Counted from the first letter of the stretch, positions 53,385 through 63,060 are shown. The stretch is 64,000 nt of DNA from DATJGR01 sp963735085 (GCA_963735085.1 CAVTJP010000002.1:744001-808000); one strand, 5' to 3'. Notes: generated by a model from the sequence alone, not told the origin. Made by a program: numbers and translations.

Positions 53385-54905
53385 ATGACGGGGGCCACGT
53401 CGAAAACCGAATCCGAACGCGCCGGAGGCGATGGCTTCTGGTCGTACCTGCGTAACAAGGAGATCGATTTCCTGCCATCCGGCGCGCTGCGCTGGTGGCT
53501 GCTCGGGCTGATCGTGTTGGGCTGGGCCGTGGAGCAGTACGAAGGACTCAAGACGGGGCCGGTGCTGGTCTACGTATTGGCAGAGTTCGACAAGTCGTTA
53601 ACCCAGTGGGGTTACGTCGCCGCCTGTGCGGGGCTGGTCTACAGCGCGGGCGCGGTATTGCTCAGTCGCGCCGCGGACCGATTCGGTCGACGTCCGCTGA
53701 TGATCTGGCCGGTGGTGTGCTACGTGGTGATTTCCATCGCCGGCGCGCTCGCGCCGACATTCATCGTGCTCGCGTGTCTGTCGATGGCCGGCAGCTTCAT
53801 GATGGCGGGTATGAGCCCGGCCGTGCATGCGGCGTCGCGCGATCTAACGCCTCGTATGGGGCGCGCGATGGTATATGCGTGGGTATCGCTCGCGTTCACG
53901 ATCGGTGCATTGATGTCGACCGCGGTTGCCGCACACACCTTGCCGATCTGGCCGGGCTGGCGTTCGCAATACTGGATCGCGGCCGTGCTTGGCAGCGTTA
54001 CCGCAGTTGTCATTTACGTGTTCTACCGCGATCTGTCCACGCGCATACGCGGCCGCGTCATGGAGGTCGTCGAAGCAATTCCCGGACAAACACTCGCTGC
54101 CGGGACGGCTGAATCGGCGCTCGTCGTCACGAAGTTGGCCAATCAATACGATCAAGGCCGCGCCGTCTATCGCAGCCCGCGCCTATGGGCGCTTTCGTTC
54201 ACGATCGTGTTCTGGTCGCTGACATACGTCACGGTGTCGGCTTACGTACCGACATATCTCACGCAGAACTATCACATCGAACCGGCGCGCGCCGCCGGCA
54301 TCACCTCTTACTTCTGGATCGTATTCACCTGCAGCGTGTTCCTGTCGGGCTGGCTGTCGGATCGGTTGCGCGTGCGCAAGACGATCACCGCGTTCGGCGG
54401 CATCACAACCGGGGTCTGCTTTCTCATCGGCGCGCAACTGCCGCTCGGCGCATCGGATACATCGCTCGGCTTGATCTGGTCGCTAACCGGTTTCTGCGCC
54501 GGCTTCATCTACCCCGCCTGGTGCGCGATCTATTCCGAGACCGCCGAGGCGATCAGTCCACACGGTGTCGGCCGCGCATTCGGCATCACCGCGACGCTCG
54601 CGCCGATCTCTGGTCTGTTTCTCAATCTGGGGCTGCCGCGCGTCGTCGAGGCTTTCGGATGGCCGACATGGATGACGGTCGCAGGGTTTTGTTGTTTCGG
54701 TGCTGCGGTGCTCGTATCGTTCGGCGAGGGACCGTGGTGGGTGCCGCGATCGGCACGACAACGGCTGATCATTCGAGAACCGGAGAACGATTCATGCTCG
54801 ATCTCATCATTCGAAACGGCCGCATCATCGACGGTACCGGTAACCCGGCATTCAACGGCGACATCGGCATCAAAGACGGCCGCATCGCCGCAATCGGCCA
54901 CATAG
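53385..54905 (+). CDS. MFS transporter
   Basis: 506 residues with about 12 hydrophobic segments. The loop motif between segments 2 and 3 is visible (SRAADRFGRRPLMIWP), repeated weakly at SGWLSDRLRVRKT in the second half. The sequence recalls anion or aromatic acid symporters. The last about 40 residues are Ser/Thr/Ala-rich and lie in the 112-base overlap with the amidohydrolase gene, an unusually long overlap. The two probably serve uptake and cleavage of the same compound (inference). Confidence 0.88.
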   Translation: MTGATSKTESERAGGDGFWSYLRNKEIDFLPSGALRWWLLGLIVLGWAVEQYEGLKTGPVLVYVLAEFDKSLTQWGYVAACAGLVYSAGAVLLSRAADRFGRRPLMIWPVVCYVVISIAGALAPTFIVLACLSMAGSFMMAGMSPAVHAASRDLTPRMGRAMVYAWVSLAFTIGALMSTAVAAHTLPIWPGWRSQYWIAAVLGSVTAVVIYVFYRDLSTRIRGRVMEVVEAIPGQTLAAGTAESALVVTKLANQYDQGRAVYRSPRLWALSFTIVFWSLTYVTVSAYVPTYLTQNYHIEPARAAGITSYFWIVFTCSVFLSGWLSDRLRVRKTITAFGGITTGVCFLIGAQLPLGASDTSLGLIWSLTGFCAGFIYPAWCAIYSETAEAISPHGVGRAFGITATLAPISGLFLNLGLPRVVEAFGWPTWMTVAGFCCFGAAVLVSFGEGPWWVPRSARQRLIIREPENDSCSISSFETAASSTVPVTRHSTATSASKTAASPQSAT

Positions 54906-56518
54906 ACGAAGCAGCGAAACAGACCCTCGACGCCAGCGGCCGCGTCGTATCGCCGGGCTTCGTCGATGTGCACACTCATTACGATGCGCAGGTGTTCTGG
55001 GACGGCACGCTGAGCCCGTCGTGCTATCACGGCGTGACGACGATCTTCGGCGGCCACTGCGGGTTCAGCATCGCCCCGCTATCCAAAGACGCCGCACCCT
55101 ATTTGCTCAACATGCTGTCGCGCGTCGAAGGCATGCCGGCGAACAGCCTTCAAGCGGGTGTGCCCTGGGATTGGGAAACGTTCGGCGAATACCTCGGCAA
55201 ACTCGACGGCAACCTCGGCGTCAACGCCGGATTCATGGCGGGACACAGCGCGATTCGCCGCGTCGTGATGGGCGAACGAGCCGTCGGGTGTCAGGCAACC
55301 GACGACGAATTGGCGCGCATGAAGGCGCTGCTCGCGCAATCGCTATCGCAAGGTGCGATGGGATTTTCGTCAACAGTGTCTCCGACCCACAACGACGCCG
55401 ACGGCAATCCGGTGCCGTCGCGCCACGCGAGCCGCGACGAACTGATTGAACTCGCGCGCGTGTGTCGCGACCACGAAGGCACCTCACTGGAATTTCTGCC
55501 CGCGGTCGGTCGCTTCTCACAAGAAATCATCCAACTGATGGCAGATCTGTCGAGCGCCGCGCAACGGCCATTGAACTGGAACGCGCTGAACGCAGGTGAC
55601 CCGGAGACGATGGCCAACCAACTCTCGGCGACCGATTACGCGCGCAGCAACGGCGGCGACGTGCGCGCATTGACGATTCCGCAGCCAATCACGCTGCGCA
55701 TCAATCTGTTCGCCGGTTTCGTGTTCGATGCGTTGGCCGGCTGGGATTCGCTGTTCCGGTTGTCGATCGACGACCGGATCAAGGCGCTCAGCGATCCCGC
55801 GCGAAGGCGTTCACTCGACGAGAGTGCGCGCGCATCCGGGCCGCTGCGCGGACTCGCGAACTGGTCGGCACTGACGGTGCATTCCGTATTCAAACCCGAG
55901 AACCGTCATCTCGAAGGGCGCACGATTGGGGACATCGCCGCAGAACAGCGCAAGACGTCGTTCGACGCAATGCTCGATCTTGCGATTTCCGAAGGGCTGC
56001 GCACCGCGTTCATGCCGCCAGCAGTCGGCGGCGATACGGCGTTGTGGAAGGTTCGCGGCCAGTTGTGGCAGGACGAGCGGACGGTGATCGGCGCGTCGGA
56101 TGCTGGTGCGCACCTGGACATGATCGACACCTTTGCATTCTCGACGCAGGTGCTGGGCAACGGCGTGCGCGAATTCAACGCCATCGGCCTCGAACAGGCG
56201 GTGCACCAGTTGACCCAGGTGCCCGCGGAACTGTTCGGCCTGCGCGAACGTGGCCTGCTTCGCCCAGGGTGGCACGCCGACATCGTGATATTTGACCCGC
56301 AGACCGTCGGCTCCGGTGAAGTGCACATGCGCCCTGACCTGCCCTGCAACGAACCGCGCATCTACGCAGATGCGATCGGCATCAACCACGTATTCGTCAA
56401 TGGCGTGCAGATCATTCGCGACGGCGCACACACCGATGCGCGTCCAGGTCTCGCATTGCGGTCCGGCAGAGACACCTATACACCGAAGATGCGAACCAAC
56501 AGCGCAGAGCGGGCTTGA
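54794..56518 (+). CDS. D-aminoacylase / N-acyl-D-amino-acid deacylase family amidohydrolase
   Basis: 574 residues from the ATG at 54794. The metal-binding HTHYDAQ motif follows the VVSPGFVDVHTHYDAQVFW segment (residue about 60). SPSCYHGVTTIFGGHCGFSIAPL and a C-terminal VFVNGVQIIRDGAHTDARPG are typical of this family. It would remove an acyl group from an N-acyl-D-amino acid or related amide. Start is supported by the family N-terminus MLDLIIRNGRIIDGTG. Substrate unproven. Confidence 0.9.
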   Translation: MLDLIIRNGRIIDGTGNPAFNGDIGIKDGRIAAIGHIDEAAKQTLDASGRVVSPGFVDVHTHYDAQVFWDGTLSPSCYHGVTTIFGGHCGFSIAPLSKDAAPYLLNMLSRVEGMPANSLQAGVPWDWETFGEYLGKLDGNLGVNAGFMAGHSAIRRVVMGERAVGCQATDDELARMKALLAQSLSQGAMGFSSTVSPTHNDADGNPVPSRHASRDELIELARVCRDHEGTSLEFLPAVGRFSQEIIQLMADLSSAAQRPLNWNALNAGDPETMANQLSATDYARSNGGDVRALTIPQPITLRINLFAGFVFDALAGWDSLFRLSIDDRIKALSDPARRRSLDESARASGPLRGLANWSALTVHSVFKPENRHLEGRTIGDIAAEQRKTSFDAMLDLAISEGLRTAFMPPAVGGDTALWKVRGQLWQDERTVIGASDAGAHLDMIDTFAFSTQVLGNGVREFNAIGLEQAVHQLTQVPAELFGLRERGLLRPGWHADIVIFDPQTVGSGEVHMRPDLPCNEPRIYADAIGINHVFVNGVQIIRDGAHTDARPGLALRSGRDTYTPKMRTNSAERA

Positions 56519-56670
56519 CGCTCGCAAAGTAGCGGCGTCCGGCAGCGCCAATCGGCGGCCACCTCGCCCGAGGACCGGTTCACGGAAATCGCCCGCGTGG
56601 GGTGCCCGCCGCGCGACGTCCCCGGTAGACTGCGCGGACACTCTGCGCGAAACCCGACCCTGGAGAAACG

Positions 56671-57831
56671 ATGAGCAACGACGCCCCGATCGATTGGGTC
56701 ACGACCATACTGTTCTCGACAACCTTCGTCGCCGCTGTGGTCGGTGTGCCGCTGTACGGATTTTTGATCGGGTTTTCGGCGGCGAGCTGGGTGTGGTTCG
56801 CGCTGTTCCTGTTTGCCTCGGGGTTGTCGATTACTGCCGGCTACCACCGTCTGTGGGCACATCGATCGTACGAAGCGCATTGGTCGGTTCGCCTGTTCTT
56901 CATGCTGTTCGGCGCGATGGCGATTCAGAACAGCATCTACATCTGGGCCGCCGGCCATCGTCCGCACCATCACTTCGTCGACGACGAGGATCGAGACCCG
57001 TACTCCTCGCGGCGCGGCATGTGGTTCTCGCACATCGGTTGGATGCTGCGCAAGTACGCGAGCGGCGAACCGGATTTCAAGTACGTCAAAGATCTGGAAC
57101 GCGATCCAATCGTAATGTTCCAACACCGTCACTATGTCGCGCTGGTGCTCGCGATGAACATCGCGCTGCCGCTGCTGGTCGGACTTCTGTCGGGCGATGT
57201 GTGGGGCACGTTGATGCTGGCAGGCGTATTGCGTCTGGTCGTCAATCATCACGTCACATTCTTCATCAACTCGCTGGCACACGGTTGGGGCCGCCAGCCG
57301 TATACGGATCGCAACACTTCGCGCGACAACCCGATTCTGGCCCTGTTCACCTACGGCGAGGGGTATCACAACTTCCATCACCTGTTTGCCAACGACTACC
57401 GCAACGGTGTTCGTTGGTGGCAATGGGATCCAACAAAATGGCTGATCCGCGGTATGGCGATGCTCGGGCTCACGAGCAAACTGCGCGTCACGCCGCCGGT
57501 CGTCATCGAGCAGGCTCGCCTCGATATGCAGTTCAGCCGCGCGCAGGTCAGCGTGGCAAAGCAGGCCGAACACGGCGACGGGCTGGCGGTCGAATTGCGC
57601 GACCTGGTCACCCGCGAATACGAAGCCTTCACCGCCACCCTGGCGGAATGGTCGGCGGCGCGCGAGACGTGGCTGGCCACGACCCGCGAACACGTTGCCG
57701 AAAGGCTCGCTGAAGGGTTCGCCGGAACGTTCGAACGCATCGACCTGGCCGCGTACGCCCGAGAGATCGAATCCAGGCTGCGTGCTCAGCGACGCCGCCT
57801 CGAGCGCCTCGCGCAGCCACCGCTGTACTAG
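56671..57831 (+). CDS. Acyl-CoA desaturase-like membrane fatty-acid desaturase
   Basis: 386 residues. The three histidine boxes that hold the di-iron centre are HRLWAH (about 60), HRPHHHFVDD (about 99) and EGYHNFHH (about 230). Four membrane segments fit a stearoyl-CoA desaturase-type fold. After the barrel there is a roughly 110-residue C-terminal soluble helical extension (TLAEWSAARETWLATTREHVAERLAEG and on). Introduces a double bond, probably delta-9, into acyl-CoA. It stands 150 bases after the amidohydrolase. Confidence 0.93.
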   Translation: MSNDAPIDWVTTILFSTTFVAAVVGVPLYGFLIGFSAASWVWFALFLFASGLSITAGYHRLWAHRSYEAHWSVRLFFMLFGAMAIQNSIYIWAAGHRPHHHFVDDEDRDPYSSRRGMWFSHIGWMLRKYASGEPDFKYVKDLERDPIVMFQHRHYVALVLAMNIALPLLVGLLSGDVWGTLMLAGVLRLVVNHHVTFFINSLAHGWGRQPYTDRNTSRDNPILALFTYGEGYHNFHHLFANDYRNGVRWWQWDPTKWLIRGMAMLGLTSKLRVTPPVVIEQARLDMQFSRAQVSVAKQAEHGDGLAVELRDLVTREYEAFTATLAEWSAARETWLATTREHVAERLAEGFAGTFERIDLAAYAREIESRLRAQRRRLERLAQPPLY

Positions 57832-57880
57832 CGTTGTTCTGCGAAGACGCTCCGTCTCGGGGTGCTACCGCGTCGCTCGA

Positions 57881-58678
57881 TTAGCCGCCGGCGCGAGCGG
57901 TTTTGAAGTCCGGTTCGCGCTTTTCGAGGAACGCGCTGATCGCCTCTTTATGTTCGGGTGACGCATAACACTGCGTCAACGCCGCGATCTCGCGCTGTTG
58001 CACCAGCCGCGTATCACCCTCCGCTGCGTTCTGCGTCAGCAACTGCTTCACCATGCGAAGTGCCGCCTGAGGGTTCTCGCCCATCGCGCGCGCGGCATCC
58101 TTCGCCGCATTCAACAGATCGCCCGGATCGACCAGCTTGTCGACAAGTCCCATCGCGTGGGCCTCTTCCGCGACAATGGTCTTGCCAGTCAACATCAATT
58201 CGCTGGCAGCACCAAAACCCACCCGCAAGGCAAGGTAATGCGAACTTGCCAGTTCCGGCACCAGGCCCATCTTGATAAACCGGACGCTCAGCTTCGCACC
58301 GCGTGAAGCGATCAGCAGATCCATCGGCAGGATCTGCGTCAGGCCGACACCGATCGCGGCACCATTAATCGCCGCGACAATCGGCTTCGACGCGCGCAGC
58401 AACTCCACCCAGTCGCCGGTTCGCGCACCCTGACGCGACGCGCCACGATCATCAGCCTGCGCCTTGAAAACTGCCTCGATGTCCGCACCGGCACAGAAGC
58501 CGCGCCCGGCGCCGGTCACGACGATCGCGATCACCTCATCGTCGGCGTTGGCGGCGGTGATTGCACTCGCCAGTTCCCCGCCCATTTGATAAGTCCACGC
58601 GTTCAGCCGCTCGGGCCGGTTTAACGTGATCGTTAGAATACCGTTGTCGTTACTCGTCAGAATCGTTTCATAGTTCAT
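57881..58678 (-). CDS. Enoyl-CoA hydratase/isomerase family protein
   Basis: 265 residues, crotonase fold. ITLNRPERLNAW at the start, AGRGFCAGADIEAVF and INGAAIGVGLTQILPMDLLIAS (oxyanion hole), and Glu in GLVPELASSHYLAL. Hydrates or isomerises an enoyl-CoA. It follows the acyl-CoA synthetase gene by 36 bases on the same strand, so the two likely act in one degradation path. Confidence 0.92.
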   Translation of the reverse strand: MNYETILTSNDNGILTITLNRPERLNAWTYQMGGELASAITAANADDEVIAIVVTGAGRGFCAGADIEAVFKAQADDRGASRQGARTGDWVELLRASKPIVAAINGAAIGVGLTQILPMDLLIASRGAKLSVRFIKMGLVPELASSHYLALRVGFGAASELMLTGKTIVAEEAHAMGLVDKLVDPGDLLNAAKDAARAMGENPQAALRMVKQLLTQNAAEGDTRLVQQREIAALTQCYASPEHKEAISAFLEKREPDFKTARAGG

Positions 58679-58714
58679 GTGCAGTCGATGCTCCTCGTAA
58701 TATGAATAGGTGTT

Positions 58715-60256
58715 TCAGATCTGTCGTCCCGCCGCGCGCCAAAACTCGTCGCGCAGCTTACGCTTGAATAGCTTGCCGGAGTCTTCGCGCGGCAATGCAT
58801 CGCGGAACTCGATGACTTTCGGCAACTTGTATCGGGCGATGCGTTCGCTCAAGAACGCGCGAACCTGCGCTGCATCGAGCGCTGCACCTTTAGTACGTTG
58901 AATGACCGCCGCCAGTGCTTCACCAAATTCCTCGTCGGGAATGCCGAACACCGCGCAATCGAAAACCCCGGGCAGTTCATACAGCTCCGTCTCGATCTCC
59001 TTCGGATAAATGTTCACGCCGCCGGATATCACCATGTCGTTCTTGCGATCTGACAGGTATAGAAAGCCGTCGTCGTCGAGATAGCCGATGTCCCCAGCGG
59101 TCCACAGGCCGTCGTGTTCCATCGCCGCGCGTTTGTCGGGATCGTTCTGATACACGAAATCCGGATACAGCTTGAAGCGGGCGAAGATCTCGCCCGGGGT
59201 GCCGTTCGGCACTTCGCGCCGCTGCGCATCGAGTACTTTCAATTCGACGTGGGGTAGCGCTCTACCGACGGTCCCGGGATGACTCAGCCAATCATGTGAG
59301 TCGCAGTACACCACGGCACCGAGTTCGGTGGAGCCGTAGTGTTCCAGCAGCACCGGGCCGAACCAGTCGATCATCCGGCGTTTCACTTCGGGCGCGGTCG
59401 GCGCGGCGCCATGCACTACGACTTTCAGCGACGACACGTCGTATTTGTCGCGCACCGCATCGGGTAGCCGAAGCAGTCGCACGAACATCGTGGCCACCGC
59501 GTACGCATGCGTGACGCGGTGGCGGTCGATCAGTTCCAGATAGTGCTGCGCGTCGAAGCGCGGCTCAACGACGATGGTCGAGTTCGTGTCGATCGCACGG
59601 CGGAAGAACCCATTTGGGGTTGCGTGATACATCGGCGCCGTCAACAGCGCGACGATGTCCGGCTGAGAGAAATCCATCACGAGATCGACCATCACACCCA
59701 TGCCGACGGCCTCTTCCGGGCTGGGGGCCCTGCGACGTACGCCCTTCGGCCGACCCGTGGTACCCGAGGTATAGATCATGCTGCCGGGCGATGCGACGGC
59801 TTCCTGCACCAGCGGCGCGAACTGCGTGAGCCAGCGTTCCCAGACCACATCGCTCGCAACTGGAGCGCACCGGGCCGGTGGAATTGAAAATGCGGCCGCG
59901 ATTTCGGGCGGCGTCTCGACAACGAATACGCGCACCCCAGCTGGAATCTGTGCTCGAATCGGCTCGACCAGATCGGCGTGCGCGATCAACGCTTTCGCGC
60001 CGGAGTCCTGCAGGATGTACGCAACTTCGGCACCGGAGAAATGCCAATTGATAGGCACCAGATGCACGCCGAGCCGGTTCGCCGCGTAAGCCGCCTCGAA
60101 GAACGGGAAATCGTTGCGCAACAGAACCGCAAATGCATCGTCGTGCCGGATTCCGAGTTCACGGAGTCCGTTCGCCGCGCGCAATGCACGATCATGCATT
60201 TCGCGAATCGTCAGCTCACGATGACCACATATGATTTTGCCGGGTTGTTTTTCCAT
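58715..60256 (-). CDS. AMP-dependent acyl-CoA synthetase
   Basis: 513 residues from the ATG at 60256. AMP-binding motif MIYTSGTTGRPKGVRRR (about residues 160-176), then LLEHYGSTELGAV, the Asp in LWTAGDIGYLDDDG and DRKNDMVISGG, and the catalytic Lys in PREDSGKLFKR near the end. Activates a carboxylic acid to its CoA thioester. The substrate is not readable. Upstream 25 codons in frame are ignored because they lie in the divergent promoter region before the cyclase gene. Confidence 0.92.
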   Translation of the reverse strand: MEKQPGKIICGHRELTIREMHDRALRAANGLRELGIRHDDAFAVLLRNDFPFFEAAYAANRLGVHLVPINWHFSGAEVAYILQDSGAKALIAHADLVEPIRAQIPAGVRVFVVETPPEIAAAFSIPPARCAPVASDVVWERWLTQFAPLVQEAVASPGSMIYTSGTTGRPKGVRRRAPSPEEAVGMGVMVDLVMDFSQPDIVALLTAPMYHATPNGFFRRAIDTNSTIVVEPRFDAQHYLELIDRHRVTHAYAVATMFVRLLRLPDAVRDKYDVSSLKVVVHGAAPTAPEVKRRMIDWFGPVLLEHYGSTELGAVVYCDSHDWLSHPGTVGRALPHVELKVLDAQRREVPNGTPGEIFARFKLYPDFVYQNDPDKRAAMEHDGLWTAGDIGYLDDDGFLYLSDRKNDMVISGGVNIYPKEIETELYELPGVFDCAVFGIPDEEFGEALAAVIQRTKGAALDAAQVRAFLSERIARYKLPKVIEFRDALPREDSGKLFKRKLRDEFWRAAGRQI

Positions 60257-60343
60257 GGGGTTGTCAGCACAAGTGTTCGACCCGCAAAGTACCACTTTCG
60301 AAAACCAAACGAGAACTGTAGAGAACCACAAGGAGAATTCGCG

Positions 60344-61279
60344 ATGACTACAGCCTGGACGCCCGACCGTATGCGCGAGGTATTCGAGCGCGTCAAGAAC
60401 TGGGGACGCTGGGGCGCGGAAGACGAGAACGGCGCGCTTAATCTCATCACTTCGGCCAAGCGGCGCGAAGCGGCCGCGGCAGTCGTCAGCGGGGAACTCG
60501 TCAGCTGCGCGCGCGAACTCGCAGTGCAGTCATCGGTCGAAAATCCGAACCCGGCACTGCACATGATGATTCAGGGCGGCGACGATTGCGTCATCCCGGG
60601 CGTCGGCCTCGAAGCGGCAATGGATTTCGTCGGTGTCGCGTTTCACGGCATGGCGACCACGCACATCGACGCGCTGTGTCATGTGTTCGTCGACGGCCGC
60701 ATGTACAACGGGTTCGCCGCGACCGAAGTGAAAAGTACCGGCGCGCGGCGCGGCAGCATCATGTGCGCCCGTGACGGCATCACGTCACGCGGCGTGCTGC
60801 TCGATGTGCCGCGCACGCTGGGCGTGGAATGGATCGATGCCAAATCCGCAATCACAGTTGCACAACTCGAAGCCACCGAAGCTGCCCAAGGCGTGCACAT
60901 CGGCGAAGGCGATATCCTGATCGTCGCAACCGGCCGCGATGCGCGCCGCACTAAGCACGGCCCGTGGAGCCCAATCGCAGATGGCCTCGCCGGCATGCAT
61001 CCCGAGTGCGTCGAATGGATTTACGATCGCGGCGTTGCGGTGCTCGGCAGCGACGGCGTATCGGACGCACTCCCCAACATCGACATCGAGGGGTGGGGGA
61101 TGCCAATTCATCAGTGCGCGCTCGTCGCGATGGGTGTGCATCTGCTCGACAACCTGCGGCTCGATCGCCTGGCGGATGCGTGCGCACGGGCGCAGCGCTG
61201 GTCGTTTCTATTCACCGTCGCGCCGCTGCGGATCGAGCGCGCAACGGGGTCGCCGGTGAATCCGATCGCAATGTTGTAA
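60344..61279 (+). CDS. Cyclase family (metal-dependent hydrolase) protein
   Basis: 311 residues from the ATG at 60344 (AGGAG upstream). It has the cyclase/kynurenine formamidase-like pattern: WGAEDENGALNLIT near the N-terminus, GMATTHIDALCHVFVDG (HxD metal site, about residues 104-120) and a C-terminal PIHQCALVAMGVHLLDNLRL. Hydrolyses an amide, ester or cyclic product; substrate unknown. Divergent from the acyl-CoA synthetase. Confidence 0.88.
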   Translation: MTTAWTPDRMREVFERVKNWGRWGAEDENGALNLITSAKRREAAAAVVSGELVSCARELAVQSSVENPNPALHMMIQGGDDCVIPGVGLEAAMDFVGVAFHGMATTHIDALCHVFVDGRMYNGFAATEVKSTGARRGSIMCARDGITSRGVLLDVPRTLGVEWIDAKSAITVAQLEATEAAQGVHIGEGDILIVATGRDARRTKHGPWSPIADGLAGMHPECVEWIYDRGVAVLGSDGVSDALPNIDIEGWGMPIHQCALVAMGVHLLDNLRLDRLADACARAQRWSFLFTVAPLRIERATGSPVNPIAML

Positions 61280-61289
61280 CCGAGCCTTG

Positions 61290-61676
61290 TCAGGGTGCGT
61301 AGCTCGAACGAGCCTTGATTCCCCAATGACCATTCTCGCAGGTCACCACATAGATGCTGTCGAACCCGCCGATCACGCTGCCGTCGGCGCGATAGCGCGT
61401 GAAGCGGGTGTCGAAATGCACTTTGTCGGCTCCGGCATGGATAACTTCGCGGCGCTCCCAGGCCGAGCGGTGCCATTCCGCCAGCGCGCCGCGGTCGAAC
61501 ATCCCGGGTTGGTGATAGCCGGGTTCGATTACGACCAGTTGGTTCGATGCAATCCGCACGCTCGGAAAATTGAATGTGGCCTCGAAGGCTTTCACGTCAC
61601 GGGCATTGAAAGCGGCCATGAACGCGTCGAGGCATTGTCTTGCCGCGGCAATTTCTGATGCGTATTCGACCATCAT
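61290..61676 (-). CDS. SnoaL/NTF2-like domain protein
   Basis: 128 residues. A cone-shaped NTF2-like pattern: helical LDAFMAAFNARDVKAFEATFNFPSVRI, then strands with VHFDTRFTRYRADGSVIGGFDSIYVV and a terminal WGIKARSSYAP. Often small-molecule isomerases or binding proteins; no function can be assigned. The ATG pair at 61676/61673 overlaps the stop of the PIN-domain remnant. Convergent with the cyclase gene, with 10 bases between stops. Confidence 0.78.
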   Translation of the reverse strand: MMVEYASEIAAARQCLDAFMAAFNARDVKAFEATFNFPSVRIASNQLVVIEPGYHQPGMFDRGALAEWHRSAWERREVIHAGADKVHFDTRFTRYRADGSVIGGFDSIYVVTCENGHWGIKARSSYAP

Positions 61677-61837
61677 GTCGTTCTCGCGACATAGCAATGC
61701 AGGATTTCCTGGAGCATTTCGGCATCCGTGACGAGTCGTTGCCGGCCACTGACGAACTGCTGGAGGCGCCGATGCGAATCCGCGTTGTGAGGATGTGCGG
61801 CCCCAACGAGGCTAAGTGACTCCCTGGCATGAGTCAA
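61673..61837 (-). pseudogene. Remnant of a PIN-domain (VapC-like) protein
   Basis: A 54-codon frame carries the early middle of a VapC-type PIN domain: GAAHPHNADSHRRLQ and TDAEMLQEILHCY, corresponding to residues about 10-55 of the family. The N-terminal strand with the first catalytic Asp is replaced by unrelated codons, no ATG precedes it, and the roughly 80-residue C-terminal part is gone, ended by the TGA at 61673. No antitoxin gene is visible. I call it a broken gene; the nearby intergenic bases to 61921 hold nothing else. Confidence 0.55.
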
Positions 61838-61921
61838 TCGAGCTATGCTGCGTGCGGCATCCGGGCCAAACTGAACGCGACGTGACAATCGCGCCAGTTC
61901 TTTTGGTGGGGTCAATTTATC

Positions 61922-62716
61922 GTGCGCGCACCAGGTTTGGCGGCAATATGGATCGCCTTCGCATACCTGATTTTCACCGGCGCGCACGCTGCGGCGGCAG
62001 TTTCGATCAAGGTCCTCGGAACCGACCCGCACGGTCCCTCGGTGGTGCTGGGGCGCAATCAGAACTTCTATCTGCGCATCGGCTACCACAGCGATGGACC
62101 GATCCAGATCTGGGCGCGACCGTATTTTCACGGCAAGGAGGTCAACGCCGGGACCAATCCGTCTCGCACCTATACCGGCAACGGTGAAGCGTTGGGATGG
62201 TTCTTCTTCATGCAGGGTGCCGATCAGGTCGATGAAATCCGCATCGACGTTGGCGACGGCACCCACGATGGCACGCATACCGCAGCCATCTATCCGGTGG
62301 CGATCATCACCAGTCAAGCGGACAACACACATGTCGAGCCGGCCTGGGTCACGGAACTCAGGCAAAGCGACAAGGCCGCGCAGGACGCCGACTACCAACG
62401 ACGGATGAACACGCCGCCGACGCGAGGTGAAACGGTCCTGTTTTCTGGCTTCATGCTCGTGATGCTCGGATTGGGTGTGTTCGGGTTTGCGGCGCCCGCG
62501 TGGGGAGTCTGGCGATGGCGCGGAGCTTGGCGCATGGCGGCAGCGGTGCCGGTTGCGATGATGGCGTTCGTCGTGGTGAGACTGCTGATCGGCGTTGCCC
62601 AAGATCCGACCTCGCACAATTTGTGGCCATTCGAAATTCTGCAAGCGGGCGCGCTCAGCATCGGCATCATGATGGTGTTGGTGATTGCGCGGCGATTGTC
62701 GGCGGCGAGTCGCTAG
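61922..62716 (+). CDS. Membrane protein with exported N-terminal domain
   Basis: 264 residues from a GTG at 61922. A signal peptide (ends about GAHAAAA) is followed by a roughly 130-residue beta-rich exported domain (VLGTDPHGPSVVLGRNQNFYLRIGYHSDGP) and three C-terminal membrane segments. No family recognised. It is followed after 3 bases by a second small membrane gene. Confidence 0.75.
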   Translation: MRAPGLAAIWIAFAYLIFTGAHAAAAVSIKVLGTDPHGPSVVLGRNQNFYLRIGYHSDGPIQIWARPYFHGKEVNAGTNPSRTYTGNGEALGWFFFMQGADQVDEIRIDVGDGTHDGTHTAAIYPVAIITSQADNTHVEPAWVTELRQSDKAAQDADYQRRMNTPPTRGETVLFSGFMLVMLGLGVFGFAAPAWGVWRWRGAWRMAAAVPVAMMAFVVVRLLIGVAQDPTSHNLWPFEILQAGALSIGIMMVLVIARRLSAASR

Positions 62717-62719
62717 AAC

Positions 62720-62971
62720 ATGTCGCGTTCACTTGGCGCGCTGTTTTTGATGCTCGTCGGTGCCGGCATTCTGGCGGTCGCATACGTGAGCTACCGCGAT
62801 CGCGATCTGCCGGCTGGCACCATGTTCTTCGGCGTCTATCGGTTCAATCGCAACCAAAATCCGGTCGCGCTCTATTGTTCCGTCCTCTTGTATTTCTGTA
62901 GCGGCATCACGCTGGAAGTGTGGGGGTTGCTGGTAATGGTCGGCATGGCACCGCCGTTGGCGTTGCGGTAG
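62720..62971 (+). CDS. Small membrane protein
   Basis: 83 residues with two hydrophobic segments (LGALFLMLVGAGILAVAYVSY and YCSVLLYFCSGITLEVWGLLVMVGMA) separated by a polar loop. Starts 3 bases after the previous membrane gene, so they are probably one operon. Function unknown. Confidence 0.68.
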   Translation: MSRSLGALFLMLVGAGILAVAYVSYRDRDLPAGTMFFGVYRFNRNQNPVALYCSVLLYFCSGITLEVWGLLVMVGMAPPLALR

Positions 62972-63060
62972 ACGCACGCGGGCTACCAACAATCGCTATT
63001 GAACAATCGCCATTGATTGAATTGGGACTGCTTCGCCATCGCCGGTATGGTCTCGTCTGA

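Noticed and set aside
54185..54793. Upstream extension of the amidohydrolase frame by about 200 codons
   Set aside because: It is Arg-rich, runs inside the MFS gene in another frame, and the family N-terminus is at 54794.
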